Source: Candidatus Lucifugimonas marina (lineage in GTDB: Bacteria > Chloroflexota > Dehalococcoidia > Lucifugimonadales > Lucifugimonadaceae). From it: a stretch of 64,000 bases of DNA. The stretch lies in contig CP046147.1 of the NCBI GenBank assembly GCA_029593915.1, positions 558,001 to 622,000 on the forward strand. Reading direction: 5' to 3'. The notes beneath the pieces were generated by a model. That model saw only the letters and a list, made by a program, of their open reading frames with translations, was not told where the DNA came from and made no database searches. Positions 1 through 8,021 of the stretch are shown here, one piece after another. Made by a program: the position numbers and the translations under genes. The stretch's first letter is position 1. Each line of letters starts with the position of its first letter.

Positions 1-726
1 TTTGAGGGTTTCGATCAAGAGTGGACGTTCGCGAAGGACTCCAGCTTCTCGAATCGCTTTGAATAGAGGCAGGGCTTCGCCGGGATTTTCTTTCAGGGCG
101 ACCAAATCGGCATGGGAGACTTCGTCCCACAGTGGGGTGAATGCTCCGCCTTTAACTCCGAACGTAGTCGTTGAAAGCACTGGACCTTCGTCGACCTCTT
201 CGGTTGAGACATGGATCATGGCGCCGGTTTCATCAAGATCATATGTGATGACGTCCCAGACGGCCTGTTGCCACATGCCGATTGTTCCGCCTGGGAGTGC
301 CGGGTGAAGATTTAGCGTGAGGTACTCAGAGCAGAGCAGTGGGGCGATTAGCATGTATCCCGCGTGAACAGCGATATCTGCGCTGTGTGGGCGAAGCAGC
401 TCGATTGCTGCCTGATCAAATGCTTCTCTTAGCTCTGCCCAAGGTTTATTGTCGTGTGAACGTCGGAAATCTCTTGATGAGAGGGTTACGAGCGGGATTC
501 CACGTGATTCAACTAATTCAAGGAATCGGTCGGTGCGTTTTGTTTGGCCTTTGACTCGATTTACGAATACGAATGCTAGTTCGGCGGGAAGATCGCCTGA
601 ATCGATCGCTTTGAGTGCTGATTCCAGTAGCCCGTATGAGCCTTCGCCTCGACCGGTTGAAAACCAGCCGATCTTTAGTGGCTTCGAGTTGCCTGATTGC
701 GCGTTCGAATTATCGGGCGAGGTCAC
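1..726 (-). CDS. PurN-like formyltransferase (partial, C-terminus outside window)
   Basis: The minus-strand frame is open from a GTG at 726 to the window edge (242 codons, no stop seen). It reads as a formyltransferase of the PurN/GART fold. There is an N-terminal Rossmann-like start (KIGWFSTGRGEGSYG), then NLHPALPGG, which supplies the Asn and His of the catalytic Asn-His-Asp triad, and EEVDEGPVLS, which supplies the Asp. Family members transfer a formyl group from 10-formyl-THF, classically to GAR in purine synthesis. The segment around NLHPALPGGTIGMWQQ departs from the usual PurN wording, so the substrate could differ. The GTG lies 3 bases after the xseB stop, so it is probably co-translated with xseB. 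No earlier or internal ATG is plausible. Confidence 0.75.
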   Translation of the reverse strand, partial: MTSPDNSNAQSGNSKPLKIGWFSTGRGEGSYGLLESALKAIDSGDLPAELAFVFVNRVKGQTKRTDRFLELVESRGIPLVTLSSRDFRRSHDNKPWAELREAFDQAAIELLRPHSADIAVHAGYMLIAPLLCSEYLTLNLHPALPGGTIGMWQQAVWDVITYDLDETGAMIHVSTEEVDEGPVLSTTTFGVKGGAFTPLWDEVSHADLVALKENPGEALPLFKAIREAGVLRERPLLIETLK

Positions 727-729
727 AGG

Positions 730-1008
730 TTAGGCATCCTCGTCGTCGAACTCGTCTTCAGCGACGTTGTCGGAATCGGGTACGAGGTTCATCTGCTCAG
801 CGAAGTTGGCCTGAAGCCGTGTGATCTTCAATTCTGACGACGAGAGAATTTCGTTGCACTTAGTTGCCAGCTTCATACCGTTCTCGAAAAGCTTGGTTGC
901 CTCATCGAGGGATAGTCCACCGGTTTCGAGTTTTCGCACAACTTCTTCGAGTTCTGAAAACGAACTTTCGAAGGATTTTGCTGCTGGCTTTTTAGTCGAT
1001 TCTGTCAT
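730..1008 (-). CDS. xseB: Exodeoxyribonuclease VII small subunit
   Basis: This 92-residue protein is the small subunit of exonuclease VII, which degrades single-stranded DNA in both directions together with XseA. The core SFESSFSELEEVVRKLETG and LSLDEATKLFENGMKL is the canonical XseB helical hairpin. It is followed by a Lys-rich helix and an acidic C-terminal tail (DNVAEDEFDDEDA) longer than in minimal XseB proteins. It starts at an ATG 62 bases downstream of the xseA stop, and its TAA is 3 bases before the next start, so it sits in an xseA-xseB-formyltransferase operon. Confidence 0.95.
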   Translation of the reverse strand: MTESTKKPAAKSFESSFSELEEVVRKLETGGLSLDEATKLFENGMKLATKCNEILSSSELKITRLQANFAEQMNLVPDSDNVAEDEFDDEDA

Positions 1009-1070
1009 GCTGATTCCGTTGTGGATGTGTTGATATTGATTGTATCGGTTGGGTGGTGCGACGTGATCGA

Positions 1071-2318
1071 TTATGGATCAGAAGCTTCGGCTGTTGCATC
1101 GACTTCATCGACGGTTGTTTCGACAGATCCGTCGGCGAATGTCACACCGAGTTTGTCGCCGCTGGAGAACTGTGATGCGCTGGTTGCGGCGCTTCCGTCG
1201 GCCAGTCTTGTGATCGTGTACCCACGGCCAAGAATTTTCTCTGGACCGAGTGCGTTGAGAGAAGCTTCCACTGTTTGTAGCCGAAGCTTCGATGATTCGA
1301 CCATTCGTTGGCCGGCGAGTCGGGCGCGGGTGAGAAGATCGTCGATTCGTTGTCGTGGCTGGGTTGTGTCAGGCACCCGAAGATTCATTCGGTCGACCGC
1401 CATTTCGAATTGCGAACGAGAGTCTCGAACCGTTCGGCTGATTAGGTCGTCGATTCGAGCTACGTATCCTGTTACGTAACCGCCCAAATCACGGACGTCG
1501 GGAGCGACGATTTCTGCGGCTGCTGATGGGGTTGGGGCACGTCGGTCGGCTACGTAATCGGCGATGGTTGTGTCGGTTTCATGTCCGACTGCGCTGATGA
1601 CGGGAACGTTGCTGGCAAATATTGCTCTGGCGACGATTTCTTCGTTGAAGGACCAGAGGTCTTCCAGCGACCCACCACCTCGGGCAACGATGGCGACGTC
1701 GATATCGTCGAGTGCATTGAGTGCTTGGAATGCCTGAACTATTTCCGGAGCGGCCTTTTCACCTTGAACTGATGTTGGAATCAGAATGATCTCAGCGAGT
1801 GGGTAACGTCGGGTTAGGACGTTCAGGATGTCCTGGATCACCGCACCGGTAGGCGACGTGATGACCGCAATTTTAGCGGGAAGTTCAGGTAACGGTCGCT
1901 TACGGTCGAGCTCGAACAGGCCTTCCGCTTCGAGGCGTTTACGCATCTCTTCGTAGGCTTGCTGGAGAGCTCCGACACCGTCGGGTTCGACTTGGTCGAC
2001 GTAGTACTGCAGGTCGCCGCGTGCGGTGTACATCGAGATTCTGCCGTGGCAGATCACTTGAGTGCCATCGGCGAGAAATTGACCGCCACGCCCTGATCGG
2101 AACATTACAGATCGAAGTACCGACTGTTCGTCTCGGAGGGCGAAGTAGTGGTGCCCTGAAGAAGGGTTTCTGTAGCCCGAAACTTCGCCAACTACTGTTA
2201 GATCTGCCAGTCGCGGGTCGGATTCGAGAGCTGCTTTTAGGTAGTCAGCAACAGCACTAACTGTGTAGGCGGTTTGCCGTCCTGAATTATCTTGGCCTGA
2301 TTCGTAGTTACCGGTCAT
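1071..2318 (-). CDS. xseA: Exodeoxyribonuclease VII large subunit
   Basis: This 415-residue catalytic subunit of exonuclease VII has an N-terminal OB-fold (TAYTVSAVADYLKAALE, LADLTVVGEVSGYR, SGHHYFALRDE), which binds single-stranded DNA. The central catalytic core follows (KIAVITSPTGAVIQDILNVL; VAIVARGGGSLEDLWSFNEE; PVISAVGHETDTTIADYVAD). A coiled-coil region and a short C-terminal segment (LGRGYTITRLADG) complete the protein. Length and motifs are normal for the family. It is the first gene of a three-gene minus-strand set with xseB and a PurN-like gene. No strong Shine-Dalgarno precedes the ATG. Confidence 0.96.
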   Translation of the reverse strand: MTGNYESGQDNSGRQTAYTVSAVADYLKAALESDPRLADLTVVGEVSGYRNPSSGHHYFALRDEQSVLRSVMFRSGRGGQFLADGTQVICHGRISMYTARGDLQYYVDQVEPDGVGALQQAYEEMRKRLEAEGLFELDRKRPLPELPAKIAVITSPTGAVIQDILNVLTRRYPLAEIILIPTSVQGEKAAPEIVQAFQALNALDDIDVAIVARGGGSLEDLWSFNEEIVARAIFASNVPVISAVGHETDTTIADYVADRRAPTPSAAAEIVAPDVRDLGGYVTGYVARIDDLISRTVRDSRSQFEMAVDRMNLRVPDTTQPRQRIDDLLTRARLAGQRMVESSKLRLQTVEASLNALGPEKILGRGYTITRLADGSAATSASQFSSGDKLGVTFADGSVETTVDEVDATAEASDP

Positions 2319-2467
2319 CGCAGCATTTTTTCACACGTTGGCAGCAGGTACTAGCGCGGGTGACGGTGAAGCGGGGTAAATCTAGCTACTTCTTCCAACG
2401 GGAGAAGGTTGGGATGAGGGAGGTGTCGTGAGGTGTCGTTCAACATCGACGATTTCACCCTCACCTA

Positions 2468-2493
2468 AATCCTCTCCCCAGGGAGAGGATTTT
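2468..2493. terminator. Hairpin between efp and xseA, terminator-like and repeat-derived
   Basis: A perfect stem (ATCCTCTCCC/GGGAGAGGAT) with a 2-base loop is followed on the plus strand by TTTTAAT, and it lies just downstream of efp on the minus strand. The surrounding bases (CCCTCACCTAAATCCTCTCCCC) resemble the CCCTCACCC...CTCTCCC repeat seen at 27569 and 54973. The hairpin may therefore be a domesticated repeat acting as a terminator. Confidence 0.5.
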
Positions 2494-2520
2494 AATGGCG
2501 CTGCAGATTGGTTGCTGTCG

Positions 2521-3084
2521 TTAGTCGGCGCGACCTGTGTAGGTTCCTTCGGTCGTGTTGACCACGATTCGGTCGCCGGTGGAAACGAACAGCGGAACCT
2601 GAAGTGTCAGGCCTGTGGTTGTTGTCGCCGGCTTTGTTGCTCCGCTCTGGGTGTCGCCTTTGAGGCCGATTTCAGTTTGACCGATTTCGAGGGTTACTGA
2701 AGGAGCCACTTCGCAAGAAATAGGAACACCTTCGTACATCATCACTTCGAGCGTGTCGCCTTCAGCAATGTATTTGAGAGCGTCGCCCAACACTTCGTCA
2801 GTGATGGCGAACTGGTCGAACGTTTCGGTGTTCATGAAGTTGTACATGTCGCCATCTGGGTAGAGGTACTGCACAGTTGGAGTTTCGACTTCCGCTCGGG
2901 TCAGCTTTTGGTTGCCCGGAAGTTTTCGCTCGTAGACGTTCCCGGATTTGACTTGGCGAACTTTGATAGTGAGCGTTGGCGGAGCCTTAGGCGCCTGGCG
3001 GTGTTGCCAGTCGAGGATCTGATATACGTCATCATCGAGGATGATGGTCATATTTCGACGAATTTCGCTTGAAGAGATTGTCAT
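2521..3084 (-). CDS. efp: Translation elongation factor P with a proline-rich tip loop
   Basis: This 187-residue protein has the usual EF-P length and three-domain layout. It begins with the KOW-like domain (MTISSSEIRRNMTIILDDD) and has the conserved end of domain III (VPLFVSTGDRIVVNTTEGTYTGR). EF-P enters the ribosomal E site and relieves stalling at polyproline. The domain I tip loop normally reads KPGKGGAF. Here it reads QAPKAPPT with the lysine (K33) in register, so the loop is proline-rich on both sides of the lysine. No EF-P modification enzyme is visible in the window. An AGGAA sequence lies 5-7 bases before the ATG. It sits just downstream of the M24 peptidase gene on the same strand. 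Confidence 0.93.
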   Translation of the reverse strand: MTISSSEIRRNMTIILDDDVYQILDWQHRQAPKAPPTLTIKVRQVKSGNVYERKLPGNQKLTRAEVETPTVQYLYPDGDMYNFMNTETFDQFAITDEVLGDALKYIAEGDTLEVMMYEGVPISCEVAPSVTLEIGQTEIGLKGDTQSGATKPATTTTGLTLQVPLFVSTGDRIVVNTTEGTYTGRAD

Positions 3085-3157
3085 CGCAGTTCCTGAGTGT
3101 CCTTTGCGGTCGGTCTGTTGGTCGAGTTATGTATCAAATATACGGGATGATTCGGGA

Positions 3158-4243
3158 TTAGAAAGACATTTTAGCTGCGTGACTCATGACGCGAGCCTTG
3201 TCGTTTTCAAGCACGACGACGTCTTCGATTCGAACTCCGCCCCAGCCAGGGATGTAGATTCCCGGTTCGATTGTGAACGGCATTCCGTTTTCTAGCTTGC
3301 CTTTTGCGTTGGGCCCAACACCCGGGTTCTCGTGAACTTCTAGTCCAAGACCGTGCCCCAAGCTGTGACCGAAATCGTTCTCGTGTCCCGCTTCGGTGAT
3401 GATTTTGCGGGCGATTGCGTCGCAGTCTTCGCCTGTCATTCCAGAGGTAACCATATCGATGGCTGCGAGTTGAGCGGTGAGAACGATGTCGTAGACGCGC
3501 TTAACTTCGTCGTCGGCTTTGCCTAGAACCACAGTGCGGGTCAAATCGGAACAGTAGCCCTGATATCTGGCACCGCAGTCGAAGACGATAGTTTGGCCTT
3601 CGACGAGCTTGCTATCGCTGGTTGCATGGTGAGGTCGTGCGGCATTGGGACCGATAGCGACGATCGTTTCGAACGAGATCGATTCGGCTCCCTGTTCTCG
3701 CACTGCTTTTTCAAATATCCAGGCGGCTTCTTTTTCGGTCATGCCAACAGCGAGCTGGGCTGCTGTTTCTTCGAAGGCTTTATCTCCGATGTCGATGGCG
3801 CACTGTAGTAACTCGAGTTCTCCTGCATCTTTGTAGGCTCGAAGGTCGACTCCAATTCCTGAAGTTGGTTTCAGTTCAGGCGTGGCATCGTTTTCTTTGA
3901 GAGCTTTTTTGAATCGTTCGAGCGTGGCGACAGTCATGTCGTCGGATTCGAATCCGAGTGTTTTGATCTCGAATTCGTTGACGAGGTTCGCCAGCCAGTC
4001 GGATTTTCCGCCGATGCGGTCTACTCGCCATCCCGGAGCTTGTTGAGCAGCCTGTTCGGTGTACCTGAAGTCGGTGCAAATTACGGCGTCGTTCTGGGTC
4101 ACGAGTAGGTAGCCAGCGCTGCTTACGAAGCCTGATACATATCGACGGTTTTCACCGTTGCTGATGAAGATTGCGTCGAGTTCATCTTTGGTAAGACGTT
4201 CTCGTAGTTTTTGGACACGCGAAGGAAATCGGAAATCGCTCAA
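3158..4243 (-). CDS. pepQ: M24 family Xaa-Pro dipeptidase/aminopeptidase
   Basis: This 361-residue metallopeptidase has a creatinase-like N-terminal domain (RYVSGFVSSAGYLLVT, VICTDFRYTEQA) and a C-terminal pita-bread catalytic domain. The dimetal ligands are visible: two Asp in FDCGARYQGYCSDLTRT, His in GHSLGHGLGLEVHE, Glu in FTIEPGIYIPG and Glu in GGVRIEDVV. It should cleave X-Pro bonds in cytosolic peptides. The start is a TTG at 4243 with AGGGAG about 10 bases upstream. It lies between aroQ and efp on the same strand, and the M24 peptidase-efp pairing is common in bacteria. PepQ versus PepP-like specificity cannot be decided by eye. Confidence 0.9.
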   Translation of the reverse strand: MSDFRFPSRVQKLRERLTKDELDAIFISNGENRRYVSGFVSSAGYLLVTQNDAVICTDFRYTEQAAQQAPGWRVDRIGGKSDWLANLVNEFEIKTLGFESDDMTVATLERFKKALKENDATPELKPTSGIGVDLRAYKDAGELELLQCAIDIGDKAFEETAAQLAVGMTEKEAAWIFEKAVREQGAESISFETIVAIGPNAARPHHATSDSKLVEGQTIVFDCGARYQGYCSDLTRTVVLGKADDEVKRVYDIVLTAQLAAIDMVTSGMTGEDCDAIARKIITEAGHENDFGHSLGHGLGLEVHENPGVGPNAKGKLENGMPFTIEPGIYIPGWGGVRIEDVVVLENDKARVMSHAAKMSF

Positions 4244-4273
4244 TGCGAGGAAGCTCCCTGGAAGAATATCTGA

Positions 4274-4714
4274 CTAGCTGTTGATGACGGTTGCGAGATG
4301 GTCGAGGGCGTAAATGTACCCTGATGGGCCAAATCCCGCCATCTGACCGATTGCTTTACCCGCGAAAACAGATTCCTGCCTGAATTTTTCTCGGGCATGG
4401 ATGTTGGACAGGTGGACTTCTATGAAGGGGAGTCCTGAATCGAGAAGCGCATCAAGAATCGAGTAGCCGACCTGAGTTAGCGCACCGGCGTTGAGGATGA
4501 CTCCGCTCGCACCGGATGACGACTCCTGAATGAAGTCGACGATCGACCCTTCATGGTTCGACTGGAAGAATTTCGCATCGACACCCAGTTCTGTAGCTTT
4601 GGCCGAGATGTCGTTTTGAATATCTGCCAGCGTTTTTGTGCCGTAGAGCGATGCATCTCGCTTACCGAGATTATTCAGATTAGGGCCGTTTATGACAAGA
4701 ATCGTTGCTGGCAT
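4274..4714 (-). CDS. aroQ: Type II 3-dehydroquinate dehydratase with an altered active-site loop
   Basis: This 146-residue protein has the usual length for the dodecameric type II enzyme of the shikimate pathway. It has the N-terminal NGPNLNNLGKRDASLYG, which holds the lid Arg and catalytic Tyr. The Asn-Ala-Gly loop (LNAGALTQVGYS), the catalytic His (IEVHLSNIH) and the Arg pair (AREKFRQ) are also present. The family loop usually reads N-P/A-G-A-Y/L-T-H-T-S. Here the His of that THT/S unit is Gln and the Ser is Gly. The ATG has a strong Shine-Dalgarno (GGGAG, 6 bases upstream). It lies between the M24 peptidase and xerC in the minus-strand block. Confidence 0.92.
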   Translation of the reverse strand: MPATILVINGPNLNNLGKRDASLYGTKTLADIQNDISAKATELGVDAKFFQSNHEGSIVDFIQESSSGASGVILNAGALTQVGYSILDALLDSGLPFIEVHLSNIHAREKFRQESVFAGKAIGQMAGFGPSGYIYALDHLATVINS

Positions 4715-4834
4715 TTTTCACTCCCGAAGTTCGGGTTGTTTTATTGGGTTCAGAACGGTGAGAGGGTGACCCTCAGTGGTTCAGAACTAATGAGGTTAAG
4801 CGTACTACTTGGTGTCGGTATTTTGCTGCACGTT

Positions 4835-5833
4835 CTATTCGTCTGAATCGCGAGACTTAACAGTTCGACGTGATTTGCGTGCTCTTGGGTGCGCGTTCAG
4901 ATACACCTTTCGGGCCTGTTCGGCGGAAACATGAGTGTATATCTGGGTTGTTGCGGGGCTGCTGTGCCCGAGCAGATCTTGAACCACTCGTAGGTCGGCA
5001 CCGCCGTCGAGCAAATGGGTGGCGAAGCTGTGCCTGAGCGAGTGTGTGTGGAAGTCGGGATCAAGGCCTGCTGCGAGTGCATATTTTTTCACGATGCGTT
5101 GGATAGATCGAGATGATAGCCGGCCACCGGACTGGTTCATCCAGATGGCTGAATCGGATTTTCGGCTTGAAAATTTTGGGCGAACTTCCTGTATGTACTT
5201 TTCTAGCCATTTGCCCGCTGTGTTTCCAAACAGGGCAATTCTAGGTTTCGATCCTTTTCCTAGAATTCTGGCTTCCCTGGTTGTCATATCGATATCAGAT
5301 ATGTCCAAGGCGTTTGCTTCGGAAACTCGAAGACCGGCACCGTAAAGCATCTCGAGTATTGCGCGATCTCGTACACCTGAATCAGTGGCGGTATTGGGTT
5401 CGTCAAGAAGCCGATCGATCTCGTGGCTGGATGCAATCGCCGGGAGTTTTTTCTCTTTTTTGGGACCGGTTACAAGGTCTACTTGATCAAGTTCAAGATC
5501 ATTGTTTTGCCGCAGGAATCGGAAGAACGACTTTAGCGCAGAGAGTTTGCGAGCAACACTGCTTCGGCTGTACCCGGCGGTTATTAGCGAAGCCAGATAG
5601 CCGCGAAGAAATAATCGGTCGACGTTGTTGAGGTTCGTCGTCTGTTGTTCGTCGAGGTATTCGACAAATGGGACCAGGTCGTTGATGTAGTTGCGAACGG
5701 TGTGTTCGGACAGCTGGCGTGTGGATGCGCTGTGATCGGCATACTCTCCGATTAGAGAGGGCAGATTGGGCACGTTGGAGCGAAGAAGAACAGCTTCCAT
5801 CGCAGGCGATGGTAGACGCTTGGCGGTAGTCAT
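4835..5833 (-). CDS. xerC: Tyrosine site-specific recombinase XerC/CodV-like
   Basis: This 332-residue tyrosine recombinase has an N-terminal SAM-like core-binding domain (HTVRNYINDLVPFVEYL, LFLRGYLASL) and a C-terminal catalytic domain. The catalytic residues are visible: Arg in GAGLRVSEAN, Lys in LGKGSKPR, His-x-x-Arg in HSLRHSFATHLLDGG, and His and Tyr in LGHSSPATTQIYTHV. It has about 20 extra N-terminal residues and a basic C-terminal tail. Xer proteins resolve chromosome dimers at dif. The order dprA-topA-xerC matches the smf-topA-codV cluster of other bacteria, so XerC is favoured over XerD. No dif-like site was identified in the window. Confidence 0.85.
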   Translation of the reverse strand: MTTAKRLPSPAMEAVLLRSNVPNLPSLIGEYADHSASTRQLSEHTVRNYINDLVPFVEYLDEQQTTNLNNVDRLFLRGYLASLITAGYSRSSVARKLSALKSFFRFLRQNNDLELDQVDLVTGPKKEKKLPAIASSHEIDRLLDEPNTATDSGVRDRAILEMLYGAGLRVSEANALDISDIDMTTREARILGKGSKPRIALFGNTAGKWLEKYIQEVRPKFSSRKSDSAIWMNQSGGRLSSRSIQRIVKKYALAAGLDPDFHTHSLRHSFATHLLDGGADLRVVQDLLGHSSPATTQIYTHVSAEQARKVYLNAHPRARKSRRTVKSRDSDE

Positions 5834-5890
5834 TCAGACACCGCCAAGCCGTGATTCATCGTTTGCGGGAGAAGAACGTAACCAGAAAGG

Positions 5891-7987
5891 CTATGCCTTA
5901 GCTTTTGCCTTTGATTTAGTCTTCTTGGCAGCTGCCTTTTTCTTAGGAGCTTTCCTACGTGAAGCTCGTTTAGCTTCAGCTTCTTCAGCCGCTGCCGCTG
6001 CTGCTTCGGGGTGCACGATTGCGCACTTCTCCATCGCAGTTTTCCAGGCGATCTCCCAGTTCTCTTTGACTTCACCAGTGGCTCGTTCGCCGGGGCGAGT
6101 TGAGATTGAAACTCGGCATTCAGGGAATTTTCCGCACGACAAGAACTTGCCGTAGCGTCCGCTACGAATGACGAGAGGGTCTCCGCCTTCGCACTTTTCA
6201 TCGCTTTCCTGAACCAGCTTCTTGCGATCGACTCGTTCTGCCTTTTCCATAGTATCTTCGACCGTCTTATCGAACGGTCCGAAGAACTCTTTCAGCATTT
6301 CAACCCAATCTTGTTCACCTTCGGCAACGGAGTCGAGTTTCGCTTCCATTCCAGCGGTGAAGCCCATGTCCATGATGTTCGAGAAGTGCTCTGTGAGCAG
6401 ATCTGAAACCGCGGTACCGAGCGGAGTTGGCTTGAATCGTGACTTTTCACGGTCGACGTACTGCCTTCGTTCGATTGTGCCAACAATCGATGCGTACGTG
6501 CTAGGTCGGCCTATTCCCTGTTCTTCCAAAAATCGAATCAGGTTGGCTTCTGTGTAGCGAGGCGGTGGCTGCGTGAACTTCTGATCGGCATTGACGGTCT
6601 GCTTCTTGAGATCGTCGCCTTCGTTCATTGCAGGCAATTGCTTGCTGTCATCGTCTTCAGCATCTTCATCTTTGGTTTCGATGTAGAGCTTTCGGAAGCC
6701 ATCAAATTTGATAACCGATCCGGTGGCGCGAACTGTGTATTCGTTTCCGTTCGGAGCGGTTGCTGTGATGTCGACACCTGTGTTGTCGACGATTGCATCG
6801 GCCATCTGGGAGGCGATAGTTCGCTTCCAGATCATTGTGTAGAGGCGCAGCTGTTCGCTCGAAAGATACTGAGCAATTTTCTCGGGAGTGTTGGCTGCCG
6901 AAGTAGGTCGAACTGCTTCGTGAGCTTCCTGAGCTGACTTGCTTCGGGTCTTGTACTTCTTAGGACCAGTTGAATATTCATCGCCATAAGTCGACTTTAT
7001 GAAGGCCTGTGCTTCATCGAGTGCGTTCTGGGCGAGGTTCACGGAGTCGGTACGCATGTAGGTGATGAGACCAACTGGTTCACCACCGCCAAGTTCCATA
7101 CCTTCGTACAGATCTTGAGCGATTCGCATTGTACGCTGTGCGCTGTAACGGAATGATCGGGCAGCCTGCTGCTGGAGCGTGCTTGTGGTGAACGGAGGCC
7201 GTGGTCGCTGTTTGGCTTCTTTGCGAGTGACCTTGGAGACGGTGTATTTACCGTCGTTGAGGTCCTTTTTGATCGCCATTGCGGTCGTCTCATTGTCGAC
7301 GACAGGCTTGCCTTTTTGGCCGGGTACAGACGTGAGGTTGGCGTTGAACGTGAACTTACGCGTGCCAACTTCGGTTTCTAGATCGACAGTGATTACCCAG
7401 AATTCTTCTGGCTTGAACGCTTCGATTTCACGTTCGCGGTCGACGATGATTCGTAGTGCAACAGACTGAACGCGGCCAGCAGATAGACCACGGCGCACCT
7501 TGCTCCATAGAACCGGGCTCAGCTTGTAACCGACGATACGGTCGAGAACACGACGAGCTTGCTGGGCGTTGACCAGCTCCATGTCGATGTCACGGGGGTG
7601 AGAAAATGCTTCTTCAACAGCAGCGTTGGTGATTTCGTGGAAGACAACCCGTTTTAGGTTCTTCGCCTTGCCGAGATCGGCCGCCTCAACGAGGTGCCAC
7701 GAGATGGCTTCGCCTTCCCGGTCTGGGTCAGTTGCGAGATATACAGATTCGGCCTGTTTAGCGGCTTTCTTGATTTCGCCGATGAGTGTGGCTCTGCCAC
7801 GAACGTTTACGTAGCTTGGTTCGAATGTCATATTCTCGACATCGACACCTAGTGAGCTTTTGGGAAGGTCTCGGACGTGCCCCATCGATGCCTTGACGAC
7901 GTATTTGTCGCCGAGGAATCGGCCTACGGTTCGGGCCTTCGCCGGCGATTCGACGATAACAAGATCACGCTTTGACGTTTTCGCCAA
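5891..7987 (-). CDS. topA: DNA topoisomerase I (type IA)
   Basis: This 698-residue protein relaxes negative supercoils. It has an N-terminal TOPRIM domain (DLVIVESPAKARTVGRFLG; TDPDREGEAISWHL), the cap and strand-passage domains, and the active-site tyrosine in GLITYMRTDSVNLA. There is a single C-terminal zinc-ribbon-like module (CEGGDPLVIRSGRYGKFLSC...PECR). That module lacks one Cys of the first CxxC pair. The protein ends in a Lys/Ala-rich basic tail, probably a DNA-binding replacement for further zinc fingers. The start is a TTG at 7987, supported by AAGGA 8 bases upstream. It lies between dprA and xerC. Confidence 0.95.
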   Translation of the reverse strand: MAKTSKRDLVIVESPAKARTVGRFLGDKYVVKASMGHVRDLPKSSLGVDVENMTFEPSYVNVRGRATLIGEIKKAAKQAESVYLATDPDREGEAISWHLVEAADLGKAKNLKRVVFHEITNAAVEEAFSHPRDIDMELVNAQQARRVLDRIVGYKLSPVLWSKVRRGLSAGRVQSVALRIIVDREREIEAFKPEEFWVITVDLETEVGTRKFTFNANLTSVPGQKGKPVVDNETTAMAIKKDLNDGKYTVSKVTRKEAKQRPRPPFTTSTLQQQAARSFRYSAQRTMRIAQDLYEGMELGGGEPVGLITYMRTDSVNLAQNALDEAQAFIKSTYGDEYSTGPKKYKTRSKSAQEAHEAVRPTSAANTPEKIAQYLSSEQLRLYTMIWKRTIASQMADAIVDNTGVDITATAPNGNEYTVRATGSVIKFDGFRKLYIETKDEDAEDDDSKQLPAMNEGDDLKKQTVNADQKFTQPPPRYTEANLIRFLEEQGIGRPSTYASIVGTIERRQYVDREKSRFKPTPLGTAVSDLLTEHFSNIMDMGFTAGMEAKLDSVAEGEQDWVEMLKEFFGPFDKTVEDTMEKAERVDRKKLVQESDEKCEGGDPLVIRSGRYGKFLSCGKFPECRVSISTRPGERATGEVKENWEIAWKTAMEKCAIVHPEAAAAAAEEAEAKRASRRKAPKKKAAAKKTKSKAKAKA

Positions 7988-8021
7988 CTGTTTATTCCTT
8001 CAATTCGGTTGCTGCCACATT

